Shown piece after piece: positions 34,737 to 43,720 of a stretch of 64,000 bases of DNA. Origin of the DNA: Nonomuraea montanisoli (GTDB lineage Bacteria; Actinomycetota; Actinomycetes; Streptosporangiales; Streptosporangiaceae); contig NZ_JABWGN010000003.1 of assembly GCF_013363975.1 (NCBI RefSeq), positions 310,001 through 374,000 on the forward strand, read 5' to 3'. The position numbers were made by a program, and so were the translations under genes. Within the stretch, counting starts at the first letter, position 1; each line of letters begins with the position of its first letter. The notes under the pieces are model-generated. The model was not told the origin of the DNA and did no database searches. It saw only the letters and a program-made list of their open reading frames with translations.

Positions 34737-35405
34737 ATGGACGGCCTCGGCCCCCGCGCGGTCCTGGTGCCCGACCTCGGCGACGACCTGGCGGTCGCGG
34801 TCGGCGCGCTGGAACGGCTGCTCCTGGCGTTGCGGGCGGCCGAGGAGGACGGCGCCGCGCTGCCGCCCCCTCTGGCGGGCGGCGCGGCGCTCACCGCGCT
34901 GCGGCGGCTCTGGCGCGCGGTGGCGCCCACCCAGGGACTCTGGCGCGCGGTGGCGTCCGCCCGGGGAAGCCAAGGGCCGTCTCCGGCCGGGAGGCTGTAC
35001 GCGCACGGCGGCCGGGCCGAGCTCGTCCCGCTGCGCCTGGTCGACGTCGGCCCGCTGGACGTGGCCACCCTGTCGGCCGCCGCGGCGGCGCTCGGGCGGG
35101 GCGCGAACGGCGCGGGCCCGGTGCGGCTGGCGCTGGAGGAGGCCGGCGGCGACCCGCCGGGCGTGGAGCTCGTCGTCGCCGCGGCGGGCTTCAGCGGGCT
35201 GCTCGACCTGGCCGACACGGGCGAGTCCATCGTGCTGCGCGAACGGCTGGCGGCGGCCGGGCCGGGCGTGGACGTCGTGCTCAGCCCGGTGCAGGAGAGC
35301 GCCTACCGGGCGACCATGGAGCGGCTCACCGCGATGTGGCCCGCCCGGCGGCCCGACCCGCCACCGCCCCAGGGCGGGGGACGCCGTTCACCGGCGGGGT
35401 CCTGA
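34737..35405 (+). CDS. Hypothetical Ala/Arg-rich protein
   Basis: A 222-residue protein I do not recognise. It starts MDGLGPRAVLVPDLGDDLAVAVGALERLLLALRAAEEDG, suggesting amphipathic helices, and contains an internal duplication LWRAVAPTQG/LWRAVASARG encoded by repeated DNA at 34909-34965. The C-terminal third has strand-like pieces and a Pro/Arg tail. The ATG follows GGGGAG by 3-7 nt. The start and codon pattern are good, but the protein could be lineage-specific. Confidence 0.5.
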   Translation: MDGLGPRAVLVPDLGDDLAVAVGALERLLLALRAAEEDGAALPPPLAGGAALTALRRLWRAVAPTQGLWRAVASARGSQGPSPAGRLYAHGGRAELVPLRLVDVGPLDVATLSAAAAALGRGANGAGPVRLALEEAGGDPPGVELVVAAAGFSGLLDLADTGESIVLRERLAAAGPGVDVVLSPVQESAYRATMERLTAMWPARRPDPPPPQGGGRRSPAGS

Positions 35406-35421
35406 GCCGCGATCTCCTTCA

Positions 35422-35555
35422 CTGACGGCCCCGGTCACGGGGCCGCACGACGTGTATTGACGGCCCCGGTCACGGGGCCGCTCGGCTCGTACTGACGGCC
35501 CCGGTCACGGGGCCGCTCGGCTCGTACTGACGGCCCCAGTCACAGGGCCGCAGGG
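35422..35555. repeat. Four tandem 35-bp units, each a hairpin
   Basis: Units begin with CGGCCCCGGTCACGGGGCCG at 35426, 35461 and 35496, and a diverged copy at 35531, a constant 35-bp period. Each forms an 8-bp GC stem with loop GTCA. They sit between the ends of the hypothetical gene and the convergent propeller gene, so a multi-hairpin terminator is possible. Confidence 0.9.
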
Positions 35556-35595
35556 CTCGGGCCAGGACCGCGCCCGGTCAGCGGGCCGCGGGCGG

Positions 35596-36867
35596 TCAGC
35601 GGGCCGCGGGCGGTGGCGGCGGTCCCAGCACGTCGACCGCCCGGGCCGGCCCGATCCTGCCGGGCTTGCCGCTCCTGCCGGGCTTGCCGGGATGCCGGGG
35701 TTTGCGGGGCCGGTGTTCATGGCGACGCCCGACGAACCGGCCGACCGCGATGTTCTGCAGGTCGTTCAGGTCGAGGCCGTCGGCGATGTCGATCGTGGCC
35801 GTGACGGCCCCGGCCGCGGTGTCGACGGCCACGACCGCGTCCTGCCTGCCGGTCGTCGTGGTGACGTACGCGGTCCCGCCGTCGGGGCTGAGCGCCACGG
35901 CGGCGGGAAGGCGGTGGCCGGGGATCGGGATGGTGCCGGTGACGGCGTCGGTCACCGTGTTGATCACCGTGATGGCGCCTTCCGCGTCGTTGAGCGTGCC
36001 CACGTACAGACGGGTGCCGTCGCCGGAGGCCGCCAGCCCCTGAGGCAGGTCCTCGCTGACGGGGATGGACGCCAGGAGACCGCCGGTCGCCGTGTTGATC
36101 ACGAACACCTGCCCCTTCTCCGAGGCGGTCCCGGTCACGTAGGCGCGGTGACGGGAGGGATGGACGGCGATCGCCCGGGGCGACGACGGCAGCGGGACGG
36201 TCCTCGTGATCTGCTCGGTCCTGGTGTCGATCACGGTGAGATTGTCGTAGGTGCCCTTCGCGTCCCGAGTGACACCCACGAGCGCCCGGCGCCCGCCGTG
36301 GTCGACCGCCACCGCGCCCGGATTGCCGGCGATGGGAAGGGTCGCGCTGATGGAGTCATCGTGCGTGTCGATCACCACGACCTTGGTGCTCCTCCGGGAG
36401 AGGTCGTCGTCGTTGTGGATGGTGGTGTAGACCTGGGCGCCGTCGGGGCTGACCGCCACTCCCCCCGGGGCGTGGTCCACCTCGATGACGTCGAACACCC
36501 GGTTGGCGACGGTGCTCATCACCAGGATCGCGTCCGGGTCCTTCCTGCCGACTCTCGCCACGTACGCGACGGCGCCGCCGGGATCGAGCGCGATCGCGCC
36601 CGGGCAGCCGCCGGTCGGGATGTAACCGGCGACGGTGCCGGCGCTCGTGTCGAGCCGCGCCACCGCGCCGTCGGAGTACGGGTCGGAGCAGCTCTCGGCC
36701 ACGTACGCGAGCGTCGGGAACTTCGGCGGCCGTGGGGCCGGGGGCGGCGCGGCGGCGGCCGGGCCGGACGGCAGCGGAAGCAGCCCGCAGGCGGCCACGG
36801 TCACCGCCATGCCGAGCCGGAGACCGTATCGCCATCCCTGCCGCGCGTTCTTGGTCGGCGAGCGCAT
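35596..36867 (-). CDS. Secreted YVTN-type beta-propeller protein
   Basis: A 423-residue protein with a signal-peptide-like N-terminus (basic residues 9-16, hydrophobic stretch to about 40, A-x-A near 39). At least six YVTN/NHL-type blades of about 45 residues follow, with repeated TLAYVAESCSD, YTTIHNDDD, AYVTGTASEKG, VYVGTLNDAEG and AYVTTTTGRQD elements and NTVTDAVTGTIPIPGHRLPAAVALSPDG. The tail is basic and Pro-rich (RPRKPRHPGKPGRSGKPG). It probably binds cell-surface or extracellular ligands; no catalytic residues are visible. GTG/ATG start at 36867 by the first Met. Confidence 0.85.
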   Translation of the reverse strand: MRSPTKNARQGWRYGLRLGMAVTVAACGLLPLPSGPAAAAPPPAPRPPKFPTLAYVAESCSDPYSDGAVARLDTSAGTVAGYIPTGGCPGAIALDPGGAVAYVARVGRKDPDAILVMSTVANRVFDVIEVDHAPGGVAVSPDGAQVYTTIHNDDDLSRRSTKVVVIDTHDDSISATLPIAGNPGAVAVDHGGRRALVGVTRDAKGTYDNLTVIDTRTEQITRTVPLPSSPRAIAVHPSRHRAYVTGTASEKGQVFVINTATGGLLASIPVSEDLPQGLAASGDGTRLYVGTLNDAEGAITVINTVTDAVTGTIPIPGHRLPAAVALSPDGGTAYVTTTTGRQDAVVAVDTAAGAVTATIDIADGLDLNDLQNIAVGRFVGRRHEHRPRKPRHPGKPGRSGKPGRIGPARAVDVLGPPPPPAAR

Positions 36868-36994
36868 GACACCGCATTATTCGGCACGCCCGATCCCCCG
36901 GCGCGGAATTCCCGGACGCGTCAGGTCAACAATGCGTCTGCGCGAGAAAAGGGAGGTCCGCGCGGTTCACGTCAGGGCAGGAACGGCGGGACGT

Positions 36995-37510
36995 TCAGCT
37001 CTCGGAGGAGTGCCAGGCGTCGCGCGGCAGGATCATCGTGATCGACGTCCACCACTCGCCACCGATCTCGACGCTGCGCGGGTGCCTCTCCCCCTCGCGA
37101 AAGCCGAGCCGTTCGTAGATCGTCCTGGCTCGCTCGTTGTGGGCGTAGACCCCCAGCTCGACCTGCTCGACCTCAAAATCCGCGAAGGCCGCGCCGACCG
37201 CGGCCCGGACCAGGGCCGCCCCCCGCCCGCGCCCGCGGGCGGAGGGCGCGACCAGCACCATGCCGAGCCGCACCGACCGGCCCCCGGGCTGGAGGCGCAG
37301 CCCGAAGTGCCCGACCGGGGTCCCGTCGGGGTCGGTCGCGACCATGAGGCGGCGACCGGGATCGGAGGCGCGCAGGCCGAGCAGCTGCCGCCCGTCGAAG
37401 GGCCAGGTGAACAGGGCCTTGCCCGACCAGATCACCAGCGCCTCGGGGCCGTCGATCCACGACGCGACCACGGGGGCGTCGGCCGGTTCCAGCGCGCGTA
37501 CACGTATCAC
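36995..37510 (-). CDS. GNAT family N-acetyltransferase
   Basis: A 171-residue acetyltransferase. The acetyl-CoA pyrophosphate loop is VLVAPSARGRGRGAALVRAAV (Q/RxxGxG/A variant, residues ~86-106) with the beta-bulge LGVYAHNERARTIYERLGFREGERHPRSV after it, typical of RimI/RimJ-like GNATs. The substrate is unknown. The GTG at 37510 is the natural start (MIRVRALEP). It is near the signal peptide-bearing propeller gene but not obviously coupled to it. Confidence 0.85.
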   Translation of the reverse strand: MIRVRALEPADAPVVASWIDGPEALVIWSGKALFTWPFDGRQLLGLRASDPGRRLMVATDPDGTPVGHFGLRLQPGGRSVRLGMVLVAPSARGRGRGAALVRAAVGAAFADFEVEQVELGVYAHNERARTIYERLGFREGERHPRSVEIGGEWWTSITMILPRDAWHSSES

Positions 37511-37580
37511 GGCTCCCAGCCGTACCCCACGGGCGGCCGGGCGGTCAAAGGCCCCGCCGCCTTTACGACGTAGATCAACA

Positions 37581-38738
37581 TCATGCGGCAGGCGGAACCC
37601 CGGGGACGACCAGGTGCGTCACAGCCTGCGGATGGTAGACGGCCAGCCGCCTCACCTGGCCGGTCCGCACGTTCACCGCGTACGTGACCTGACGGTTGTC
37701 CCGGTCGTCGTCCGACGGGAAGGTGGCGAGCGTGACCTCGGACGCGTTCAGCCAGGCGCCGAGGGTGTGCATGCCCGTGCCTGTCGGCAGGCCGCGCATG
37801 GTCGCCGTCCTCGTGGTCCGGCCGGTCCTGGCGTCGAGCATGGTGATCGTTTCGTCCCACACGTCCGGTGATCTTCCCGGGCGGAGCGCGGCCACGGTCC
37901 TGCCGTCGGGGGCGAGCCCGCTGAAGCGGGTGTAGACGTCCTCCACCGTCACGGGAGAGCCGCCTCCCGTGAGAGGCATCACCCAGATTCCCGCCTTCTG
38001 CCCCCACCGCCCGTACCGGGCCAGGGTCACGGTCGTGCCGTCGATGCTCCTGGGATCCCAGCCGGCCGGCAGGGGCGTCGTGGTCCCCGCCCGCAGGTCG
38101 ATGATCAGGCCGTCCTCCTTCCTCGACGGGTAGCCCGTGAAGGCGAGGTAGCGCCCGTCGTCGGAGACCTCCAGGCGCGCGTTGCGGCCCAGCTTCGCCT
38201 CGGCGACGGCGACGGGCGCGGTGAGCACGGCGCCGCTGTCCAGGTCGCGTACCTGGAACGTCCCGGCCGGCCTGCTGTAGTAGGCGATGAGGCGCCCGTC
38301 GCGGCTGATCGCCAGCGGACAGAAGACCGGCCCGCTCTTGAAGCTCAGCGCCTGCGGCATGTGGTAGGTCTCACCGGAGCGGGTGACGACGCGCCACTCG
38401 CCGTTCCTGCAGTCGGCCGGGATGGGCCCACCGACGAGACACCAGGTCCGGAACGCGTGGCTGACCGGACCGACACCCCGGCCCGGCAGATCGGCGATCC
38501 CGCCGGTCGCCGCCGCCACCACGGGATCGTCCGCCGTCACCGGCCTGGTGCCGGGCGCCACGCCCAGCACGACGCCGGCGAGCACCACGAGCCCCGTCAC
38601 GACGGCCGATCCGGCGGCCAGGCGGGCCCGCCGCCTGCGCCGGCTGCCCGTGATCGCCCAGTCGGCCAGGTCCACGGCCGGGGCGTCGGACGCCACCTCG
38701 TGCAGCGCCTCATGCAGCGCCTCATGCGGCCCGCTCAT
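37581..38738 (-). CDS. Membrane-anchored propeller protein, sigma-factor partner
   Basis: A 385-residue protein. A cytoplasmic N-terminus of about 45 residues ending in a basic ITGSRRRRRARLAAG precedes one transmembrane helix (about 47-67), and the rest is extracytoplasmic with beta-propeller (TolB/YncE-like) sequence such as CPLAISRDGRLIAYYSRPAG and LEVSDDGRYLAFTGYPS. The topology is that of an anti-sigma-like sensor. The ATG overlaps the sigma-factor stop, as in a second copy at 62239. It lacks a zinc-binding anti-sigma motif, so the anti-sigma role is an inference. Confidence 0.72.
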   Translation of the reverse strand: MSGPHEALHEALHEVASDAPAVDLADWAITGSRRRRRARLAAGSAVVTGLVVLAGVVLGVAPGTRPVTADDPVVAAATGGIADLPGRGVGPVSHAFRTWCLVGGPIPADCRNGEWRVVTRSGETYHMPQALSFKSGPVFCPLAISRDGRLIAYYSRPAGTFQVRDLDSGAVLTAPVAVAEAKLGRNARLEVSDDGRYLAFTGYPSRKEDGLIIDLRAGTTTPLPAGWDPRSIDGTTVTLARYGRWGQKAGIWVMPLTGGGSPVTVEDVYTRFSGLAPDGRTVAALRPGRSPDVWDETITMLDARTGRTTRTATMRGLPTGTGMHTLGAWLNASEVTLATFPSDDDRDNRQVTYAVNVRTGQVRRLAVYHPQAVTHLVVPGVPPAA

Positions 38739-39247
38739 CGGCGCACCTCCTCCATCTCGGCGAACAACCGGGTCAGCTCGGGCGCGAGCACCCGCAGGCG
38801 GCCGAGCGCGTGGTGGGTCTGGCTCTTGACCGTGCCGAGCGAGCAGCCGAGGATCTCGGCCGTCTGGCGCTCGCTGAGGTCCTCGTAGAAGCGCAGGACG
38901 ATCACGGCGCGCTGCCGGGGCGTCAACCTGGCCAGCGCCTCGCGCAGGACGATGCGATCGACCGTGGCGTTGTCGTGGGCGTGCCCGTGCTCCGGCGGGT
39001 CGGCGGTGGACACCTCCGCCTGTCTGCGCCGCCGCCACGAGATGTACTGGTTGACCATGGCCTTGCGGGTGTACGCCTCGGGGGCGCCGCTGCGGACCAG
39101 CCGGGGCCAGTGGCCGGCGACCTTGAGCAGGACGCTCTGCATCAGGTCCTCGGCCAGGTGCGCGTCTCCCGTGAGCAGGTACGCGCTCCGCATCAGCGCC
39201 TGCTGGCGGGCGAGCACGAACTCGCGGAAGCCGTCGTATCGATCCAA
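38735..39247 (-). CDS. SigE-family RNA polymerase sigma factor (ECF type)
   Basis: A 170-residue ECF sigma factor. Region 2: DGFREFVLARQQALMRSAYLLTGDAHLAEDLMQSVLLKVAGHWPRL. Region 4: LARLTPRQRAVIVLRFYEDLSERQTAEILGCSLGTVKSQTHHALGRLR. A linker of about 25 residues lies between. I choose the TTG start at 39247 (MDRYDGFREF) because AGGAG is 10 nt upstream and the extra upstream frame is not typical. It is cotranscribed with the propeller gene (ATGA overlap) and divergent from the WD40 gene. Confidence 0.82.
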   Translation of the reverse strand: MDRYDGFREFVLARQQALMRSAYLLTGDAHLAEDLMQSVLLKVAGHWPRLVRSGAPEAYTRKAMVNQYISWRRRRQAEVSTADPPEHGHAHDNATVDRIVLREALARLTPRQRAVIVLRFYEDLSERQTAEILGCSLGTVKSQTHHALGRLRVLAPELTRLFAEMEEVRR

Positions 39248-39444
39248 GGTGGTTGATCTCCTCTCATCGGTTCTCACGTCCCGGGAGAGGCGGAAGGTTG
39301 GAACCCGCACCAGGATCTCCGGGCGGCCGCGGACGATCACGATTCGGCGAACCGGGCCGTACCCCGGTCATCACGATCACTAGGGTCCGACGGGACCCGG
39401 CGTACGGCGCCGGACGACCCAGCTCCCGCGGAGGACTCGCGCTG

Positions 39445-41757
39445 ATGCCGCTCGATCTCACCTCCCTGAACGAGGCCGGACCGGCGCTCCTGCGTGACGC
39501 GCTCGACGGCTCGTGGCCGCCGGCCCTGGCGCGGGCCTGCCGGCGGGCGCTCCCGCGGCTCCTCGCCCTGCCGCCCGGCCCCGGACGGCTGGAGTTCCTG
39601 CGCGCGACGGCCGCGGCCGAGGAGCCGGAGGCGCTGGCCGCCCTGGACGCGGCGGCCGCGGCCGAGGAGCCGGAGGCGCCGGCCGCCCCCGAAGCGGCGG
39701 GGCAGGGGACGTGGACCCTGGCGTGGGAGGCCGGCGAGGGGCCCACGGCCTTCCACGTGTGCCCGGCCCGGCACGACGGCCCGGTGCGGGCGGTGGCGGT
39801 GGGCGAGTTCGCGGGCCGCACGTTCGTGGCCAGCGGCGGCGACGACCAGGTGGTACGGCTGCGCGACGCCCTGGACCAGTCGGGCCCGGACCTGGAGGGG
39901 ATGACGGCGGGCGTCCGCGCCCTGGCGTTCGGCGTGGTGGACGGCCGCCCGGTGCTGGCCGGCGGCGACCAGGCGGGCACGGTCCGCACCTGGGACCCGC
40001 TCACCGCAGCGCCCGGGTTCACCCGCGAGGCGACCGGCGGCCACCCGACGGCCCTGGCCTTCGTGGCGGCCGGGGAAGGGCGGACGCTGCTCGCCGTGGC
40101 GATCGGCTTCCCCGGCCGCGGCTACCCGGGCGACGGCGAGGACGGCCGCGTGGACCTGCTGGACCCGTCCACCGGCGAGCTCGTGCGCGAGCTGCGCACC
40201 GAGGACGGGGACGCGCTGCTCGACCTCGCGGTGGCGGGGCTCGACGGGCGGACGGCGCTGGCCGCGCTGAGCCCCTACGAGGTGTACGTGTGGGACGTGG
40301 CCACGGGCGAGCGGCTGGGGAGCGCGTACGTGGGCGACGTCTGTGACGAGGACATGGATCGGGAGGGGTTCACCCCGCCCCTGCTGCTGAGCCTTTCCGG
40401 CGGGCGGCCCGAGGTCGGCGTGGTCGTGGTGGTCGAGCGCCCGCCGTCCTACACGACGACCAGCCGCGAGATCCTCTACCTGGAACTGGAGAACCTCGCC
40501 GCGAGCAGCCCCGGCCAGTTGCTCGACCGCGACCAGGGTCCGGTGGCGGTGACGACTCACGCCGGGCGGGACGTGATGCTCGTGGCCAACCACACCTCCG
40601 ACTCCGGCCGGACGTGGGAACGCCCCGCGCGGGCGGTGATCCGGCGCTGGGGCGGCGAGCCGGACGTCGCCCTGGACGCCGACACCAGCCTGGTCACCGC
40701 CGCCGCCTTCGGCGGCCTGGCCGGAGACCTCTGCCTGGCCACGGCCGGGCTCGACGGGACGGTGCAGGTCTGGGACGCGCGGACCCCGCACCGGCACCGG
40801 CGGGTCGGGTACGGCGGGTCGGGGCTGGCGCTGTTCACCACGGAGCAGGGCGCGCCCGTCCTGGCCGCCGGCACGCACAGTGACACCGTGCTGCTGCTGG
40901 ACGCCGCGAGCGGGGAGCGGATCGGCTCGGTGGGCTGCCGCCGCAGCGGCCGCGGCCACGACTGCGACCTCTCCCCCTACGAGCACTGCTGCCGCGGGCT
41001 GGCCGCCGGCGACGTGGCACGCCGGCCGTACGTCGCGAGCAGCGGCTGCGCCTCCCACGGCACCATGCTGTGGCGGCCGCTGAGCGAGACGCCCGGCGTC
41101 GCGCCGAAGGACGACCCCGGCGGCGGCCGGGTCACGTTCACCGACGGCGGCTACTCCCCCGCCGCCCTGGCCTTCGGCGAGGCCGACGGCCGTGCGCTGC
41201 TCGCGGCCGGGGCCGAGGTGTGGGATCCGCTCACGCACGAACGCGTGGCCCAGCTGCACCGCTCGGGCTTCCTGATCAGCGAGAACGCCTTCGGCCGGGC
41301 CGGGGACCTGCCGGTGCTGGCCACGCGCCGCGACGACGAGGTGGACCTGTGGGACCCGCTGACCGGCCGGCGCGTCCGGACGCTCGGCGTGGACGACGCC
41401 GGCGCCGGCCTGGCGATGGGCCGCGTCGCCGGCCGCGACGTGCTCGCCGTCGGCAGCGGCAGGTACGTGGTTTTGTGGGACGCCGCCACCGGGGAGCGGT
41501 GGGAGTGGGTGCCGCACACCTCGGCCGTCACCTGCCTGAGCCTGGTCGAACACGGTGACCGGGCGCTGCTGGTGACGGGGACCGAGGACGGCACGGTGGC
41601 GCTGTGGGACGCCGCCACGCAGCGCCGCCTCGCCGTGCTGGGCGCGTTCGCCCGGCCGGTCCGGTCCGTGGCGGCGGCCGGCATCGGCTGCGGGCTGCAC
41701 GTGTACGGGCAGTCGCTCTACGGGCGCGTACTCGCCTGGCGGGTCGAGGTCCCCTGA
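39445..41757 (+). CDS. WD40 repeat protein
   Basis: A 770-residue protein. After an Ala/Glu-rich, partly duplicated segment (about 53-88) it has a double seven-bladed-like set of WD40 repeats with the pattern GVRALAFGVVDGRPVLAGGDQAGTVRTWDP, AGEGRTLLAVAIGF, FGGLAGDLCLATAGLDGTVQVWDAR and VEHGDRALLVTGTEDGTVALWDAATQRR. Two Cys clusters (CRRSGRGHDCDLSPYEHCC near residue 505) interrupt one blade. No enzymatic domain is seen. The ATG at 39445 has GGAGG 9 nt upstream; longer frames are spurious. Probably an interaction scaffold. Its 3' end shares a 20-bp sequence with 42173-42192. Confidence 0.86.
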   Translation: MPLDLTSLNEAGPALLRDALDGSWPPALARACRRALPRLLALPPGPGRLEFLRATAAAEEPEALAALDAAAAAEEPEAPAAPEAAGQGTWTLAWEAGEGPTAFHVCPARHDGPVRAVAVGEFAGRTFVASGGDDQVVRLRDALDQSGPDLEGMTAGVRALAFGVVDGRPVLAGGDQAGTVRTWDPLTAAPGFTREATGGHPTALAFVAAGEGRTLLAVAIGFPGRGYPGDGEDGRVDLLDPSTGELVRELRTEDGDALLDLAVAGLDGRTALAALSPYEVYVWDVATGERLGSAYVGDVCDEDMDREGFTPPLLLSLSGGRPEVGVVVVVERPPSYTTTSREILYLELENLAASSPGQLLDRDQGPVAVTTHAGRDVMLVANHTSDSGRTWERPARAVIRRWGGEPDVALDADTSLVTAAAFGGLAGDLCLATAGLDGTVQVWDARTPHRHRRVGYGGSGLALFTTEQGAPVLAAGTHSDTVLLLDAASGERIGSVGCRRSGRGHDCDLSPYEHCCRGLAAGDVARRPYVASSGCASHGTMLWRPLSETPGVAPKDDPGGGRVTFTDGGYSPAALAFGEADGRALLAAGAEVWDPLTHERVAQLHRSGFLISENAFGRAGDLPVLATRRDDEVDLWDPLTGRRVRTLGVDDAGAGLAMGRVAGRDVLAVGSGRYVVLWDAATGERWEWVPHTSAVTCLSLVEHGDRALLVTGTEDGTVALWDAATQRRLAVLGAFARPVRSVAAAGIGCGLHVYGQSLYGRVLAWRVEVP

Positions 41758-41800
41758 CTCGCGGGTCGTCGGCCACGGTCACCGCCCGCCGGCCGGCTGA

Positions 41801-42094
41801 CCTCGCCTCGTTGCCGATGCCGACCTGGCGTTCGCGCATGCCCGCGCGGGTGACGACGACATGGTGGCCGCTCTGCTGGAGTCGCGGGTGACAGCCGAGC
41901 CCTGGTCGCCGAGGTGGCGGTACGCCCTGGAAAGCGGGAACGCCTAGCCGGAGGAGGTAGCCGCCGCCATCGGTGAGCGCCTGATGCGCACGACGGGGGG
42001 CGACCGCGCCGCGCTCCGGCGCGCGGCCGATTCCGGTCACCCCGGCTTCGCCGAGCAGGCCGTGGCGCTTCTCGGCCGGTGCGAGCCACGATGA
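41801..42094 (+). pseudogene. Broken gene fragment with an in-frame stop
   Basis: From 41801 the frame encodes about 48 residues (ending RYALESGNA), then a TAG at 41945-41947, then 48 more sensible residues (PEEVAAAIGERLMRTTGGDRAALRRAADSGHPGFAEQAVALLGR) up to TGA 42092-42094. The helical AL/AE-rich pattern suggests a HEAT-like protein that has lost its start and gained a stop. The frame is closed upstream at 41798. Confidence 0.5.
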
Positions 42095-42207
42095 CCACGG
42101 GAGATCTGCGGGTCGTGTACGGCGTTGACGGTGGCCTCGTCGGGCACGTCCGGCTGCCGTCCGCGGCAGGCCGCACGTGTACGGGCAGTCGCGCCCGCGG
42201 ATCGCCG

Positions 42208-43374
42208 CTAGACGCCAGGTATGTCCGGGTAGGCCGGTATGTCGCGGTATGCCGGCGGCTGGCCCGGCCCTGTCCACACGCGGCCGCTCGGGTGGTAGTG
42301 CGGCTGCACCTCGGCGTACCCGCCTCCGGGATTCCGGTGCACAGTGATCTGGGGCGCGAAGTCGAACCTTCTCAGGTCGTCCAGGTCCCGGTCCGCCTGC
42401 CTGGCGCGCGCGACGAGGTCGTCGGCCCATTCCCGGGACCGGCCGACCTCGCTCATGTCGAACCCGGGATGGTTCCTGGCCAGGTCGTCGACGGCTCTGA
42501 GATGCGTGTGCGCCTCGTGCACGTTGGCCGACACTCTGTCGCCGACCGGGCGCAGCTTGTAGTACACGGTCTGGGCGTGCCGCTCGAGGACGGCCTGTTC
42601 CTCCCGCGTCAGATAGGGGTTCAGCTGCGGCTGGTACCGGTACACGCCGTTCGAGTAGTCCCTGAGGTCCTCCACGTCGAGCTTGCCCTTCAGCTTCATC
42701 CTCAGCCGCTCGTGCCAGCGGGCGTCCGCCAGATCGCCCTTGATCGTCCGGATCCGGCCCTCCTGGGCGACCAGCCGGCCGTCCGCCCGCGCCAGCAGGG
42801 TCTTGGCCCGCTCCAGGCGGAACTCGATCGCCGGTCTCTCGCCCAGGGACATCGCCGGTCTCTCGCCCAGGGACATGGTGCGGGTCGCCCTCGGCGCGGC
42901 CTTCAACTGGTCCGCGATGATCCTCAGGACGCGGCCTTCTTTCGCAGTGAGGACGCGCAGGTTGCTGTACAACTCCCCGGCCAGTGCTCTGGCCCGGGCC
43001 AGGACGGCCAGGCCTTCGGGATTGACGGCGCTCGCCCGCAGGGCCAGAGTCGCGATCACGGAGGCGGCGGCGATGCCCCCCGCGGCCCACGCGACGGTCT
43101 TCCCCGAGACGGACACGCCGCCGGACGCCATCGCCGCGTGATGGGAGAGGTGGCCCGCCTCCGGCAGGACGCCCCCTTGGCCCGCCAGGTAGGTGCGCGT
43201 CGCGTCGGCGCTCCCGCCCTCATCTTCGCTGGCAGGCTGGAAGGCTCCCACGCCGTCACCCTGGAGTCGCCCGTGGAACTCGGCGGCCGTTCCCAGCGCG
43301 TCGGCATGGCCGCTCACGGCGCTGGTGTCCGGCAGCGCGGGGATCCCGAGGAGACCGTAGTCGATGTCCGTCAT
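42208..43374 (-). CDS. Putative type VII-linked effector/toxin-like protein
   Basis: A 388-residue protein. The first ~80 residues form an Asp/Gly-containing WXG/LXG-like helical start (MTDIDYGLLGIPALPDTSAVSGHADALGTAAEFHGRLQGDG). A hydrophobic segment VAWAAGGIAAASVIATLALRA (~103-123) follows, then a long charged helical region with an exact 8-residue duplication (TMSLGERPAMSLGERPA). The C-terminal ~100 residues include QITVHRNPGGGYAEVQPHYHPSGRVWTGPG with several His and a Pro-rich end, possibly the active or toxin module, although no known toxin fold is recognised. It lies 16 nt downstream of a WXG100-like gene on the same strand. Confidence 0.6.
   Translation of the reverse strand: MTDIDYGLLGIPALPDTSAVSGHADALGTAAEFHGRLQGDGVGAFQPASEDEGGSADATRTYLAGQGGVLPEAGHLSHHAAMASGGVSVSGKTVAWAAGGIAAASVIATLALRASAVNPEGLAVLARARALAGELYSNLRVLTAKEGRVLRIIADQLKAAPRATRTMSLGERPAMSLGERPAIEFRLERAKTLLARADGRLVAQEGRIRTIKGDLADARWHERLRMKLKGKLDVEDLRDYSNGVYRYQPQLNPYLTREEQAVLERHAQTVYYKLRPVGDRVSANVHEAHTHLRAVDDLARNHPGFDMSEVGRSREWADDLVARARQADRDLDDLRRFDFAPQITVHRNPGGGYAEVQPHYHPSGRVWTGPGQPPAYRDIPAYPDIPGV
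42829..42876. repeat. Exact 24-bp tandem duplication in the effector gene
   Basis: Two adjacent identical 24-bp units (42829-42852, 42853-42876) encode an octapeptide twice without shifting the frame. Confidence 0.95.
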
Positions 43375-43390
43375 CGCGCACCCTCCCTGT

Positions 43391-43720
43391 TCACGCCTCG
43401 AACGCCTGCTGGAGGCGGCCGGCGGCTTCGCCGGCGACGGCCTCGGTCTCTCCGAACGTGGCCGCCGCCGCCACCTGTCCGTCCCCCGCGTGGCGCAGCC
43501 GCATCTCCACCTGGCGGCATCGTTCATGGAGGTTCGTGACCAACTCGCCATAGGGGCCGTTGATCTCGGGAAGGTCCAGCAGGCCGCCGCTCAGGCTGCC
43601 TCGCAACCCCGCGGCGAACTGGGCGTACTCATCGGCCAGAGTTCGGTAGTTCCGCCCCGCGGCCTCTCGCCCGTCGAGGCTGACCGACACCTGTTCACGA
43701 TCACCTGGCGTGCCGGTCAC
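43391..43720 (-). CDS. WXG100-like small helical protein
   Basis: A 109-residue, mostly helical protein with the ESX/WXG100 size. Instead of W-x-G a G-S-L-S-G-G turn separates two amphipathic helices (about 22-45 and 58-78). Charged VNLHERCRQVEMRL lies in the second helix. It probably acts as secretion partner of the large downstream protein. Its ATG overlaps the stop of the YbaB-like gene (ATGA). Confidence 0.6.
   Translation of the reverse strand: MTGTPGDREQVSVSLDGREAAGRNYRTLADEYAQFAAGLRGSLSGGLLDLPEINGPYGELVTNLHERCRQVEMRLRHAGDGQVAAAATFGETEAVAGEAAGRLQQAFEA

Noticed and set aside
34435..35460. Plus-strand frame starting in the AT-rich intergenic region
   Set aside because: Starts at a TTG without Shine-Dalgarno and overlaps the better frame at 34737 in another register.
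35560..35620. Arg/Gly-coding repeats at the propeller gene end
   Set aside because: Part of the C-terminal Pro/Arg-rich tail, explained by low-complexity coding sequence rather than a separate element.
42091..42210. Short frame starting MTTGDLRVV after the broken fragment
   Set aside because: Only about 40 codons with no motif; it lies in decaying sequence and converges on the effector gene.
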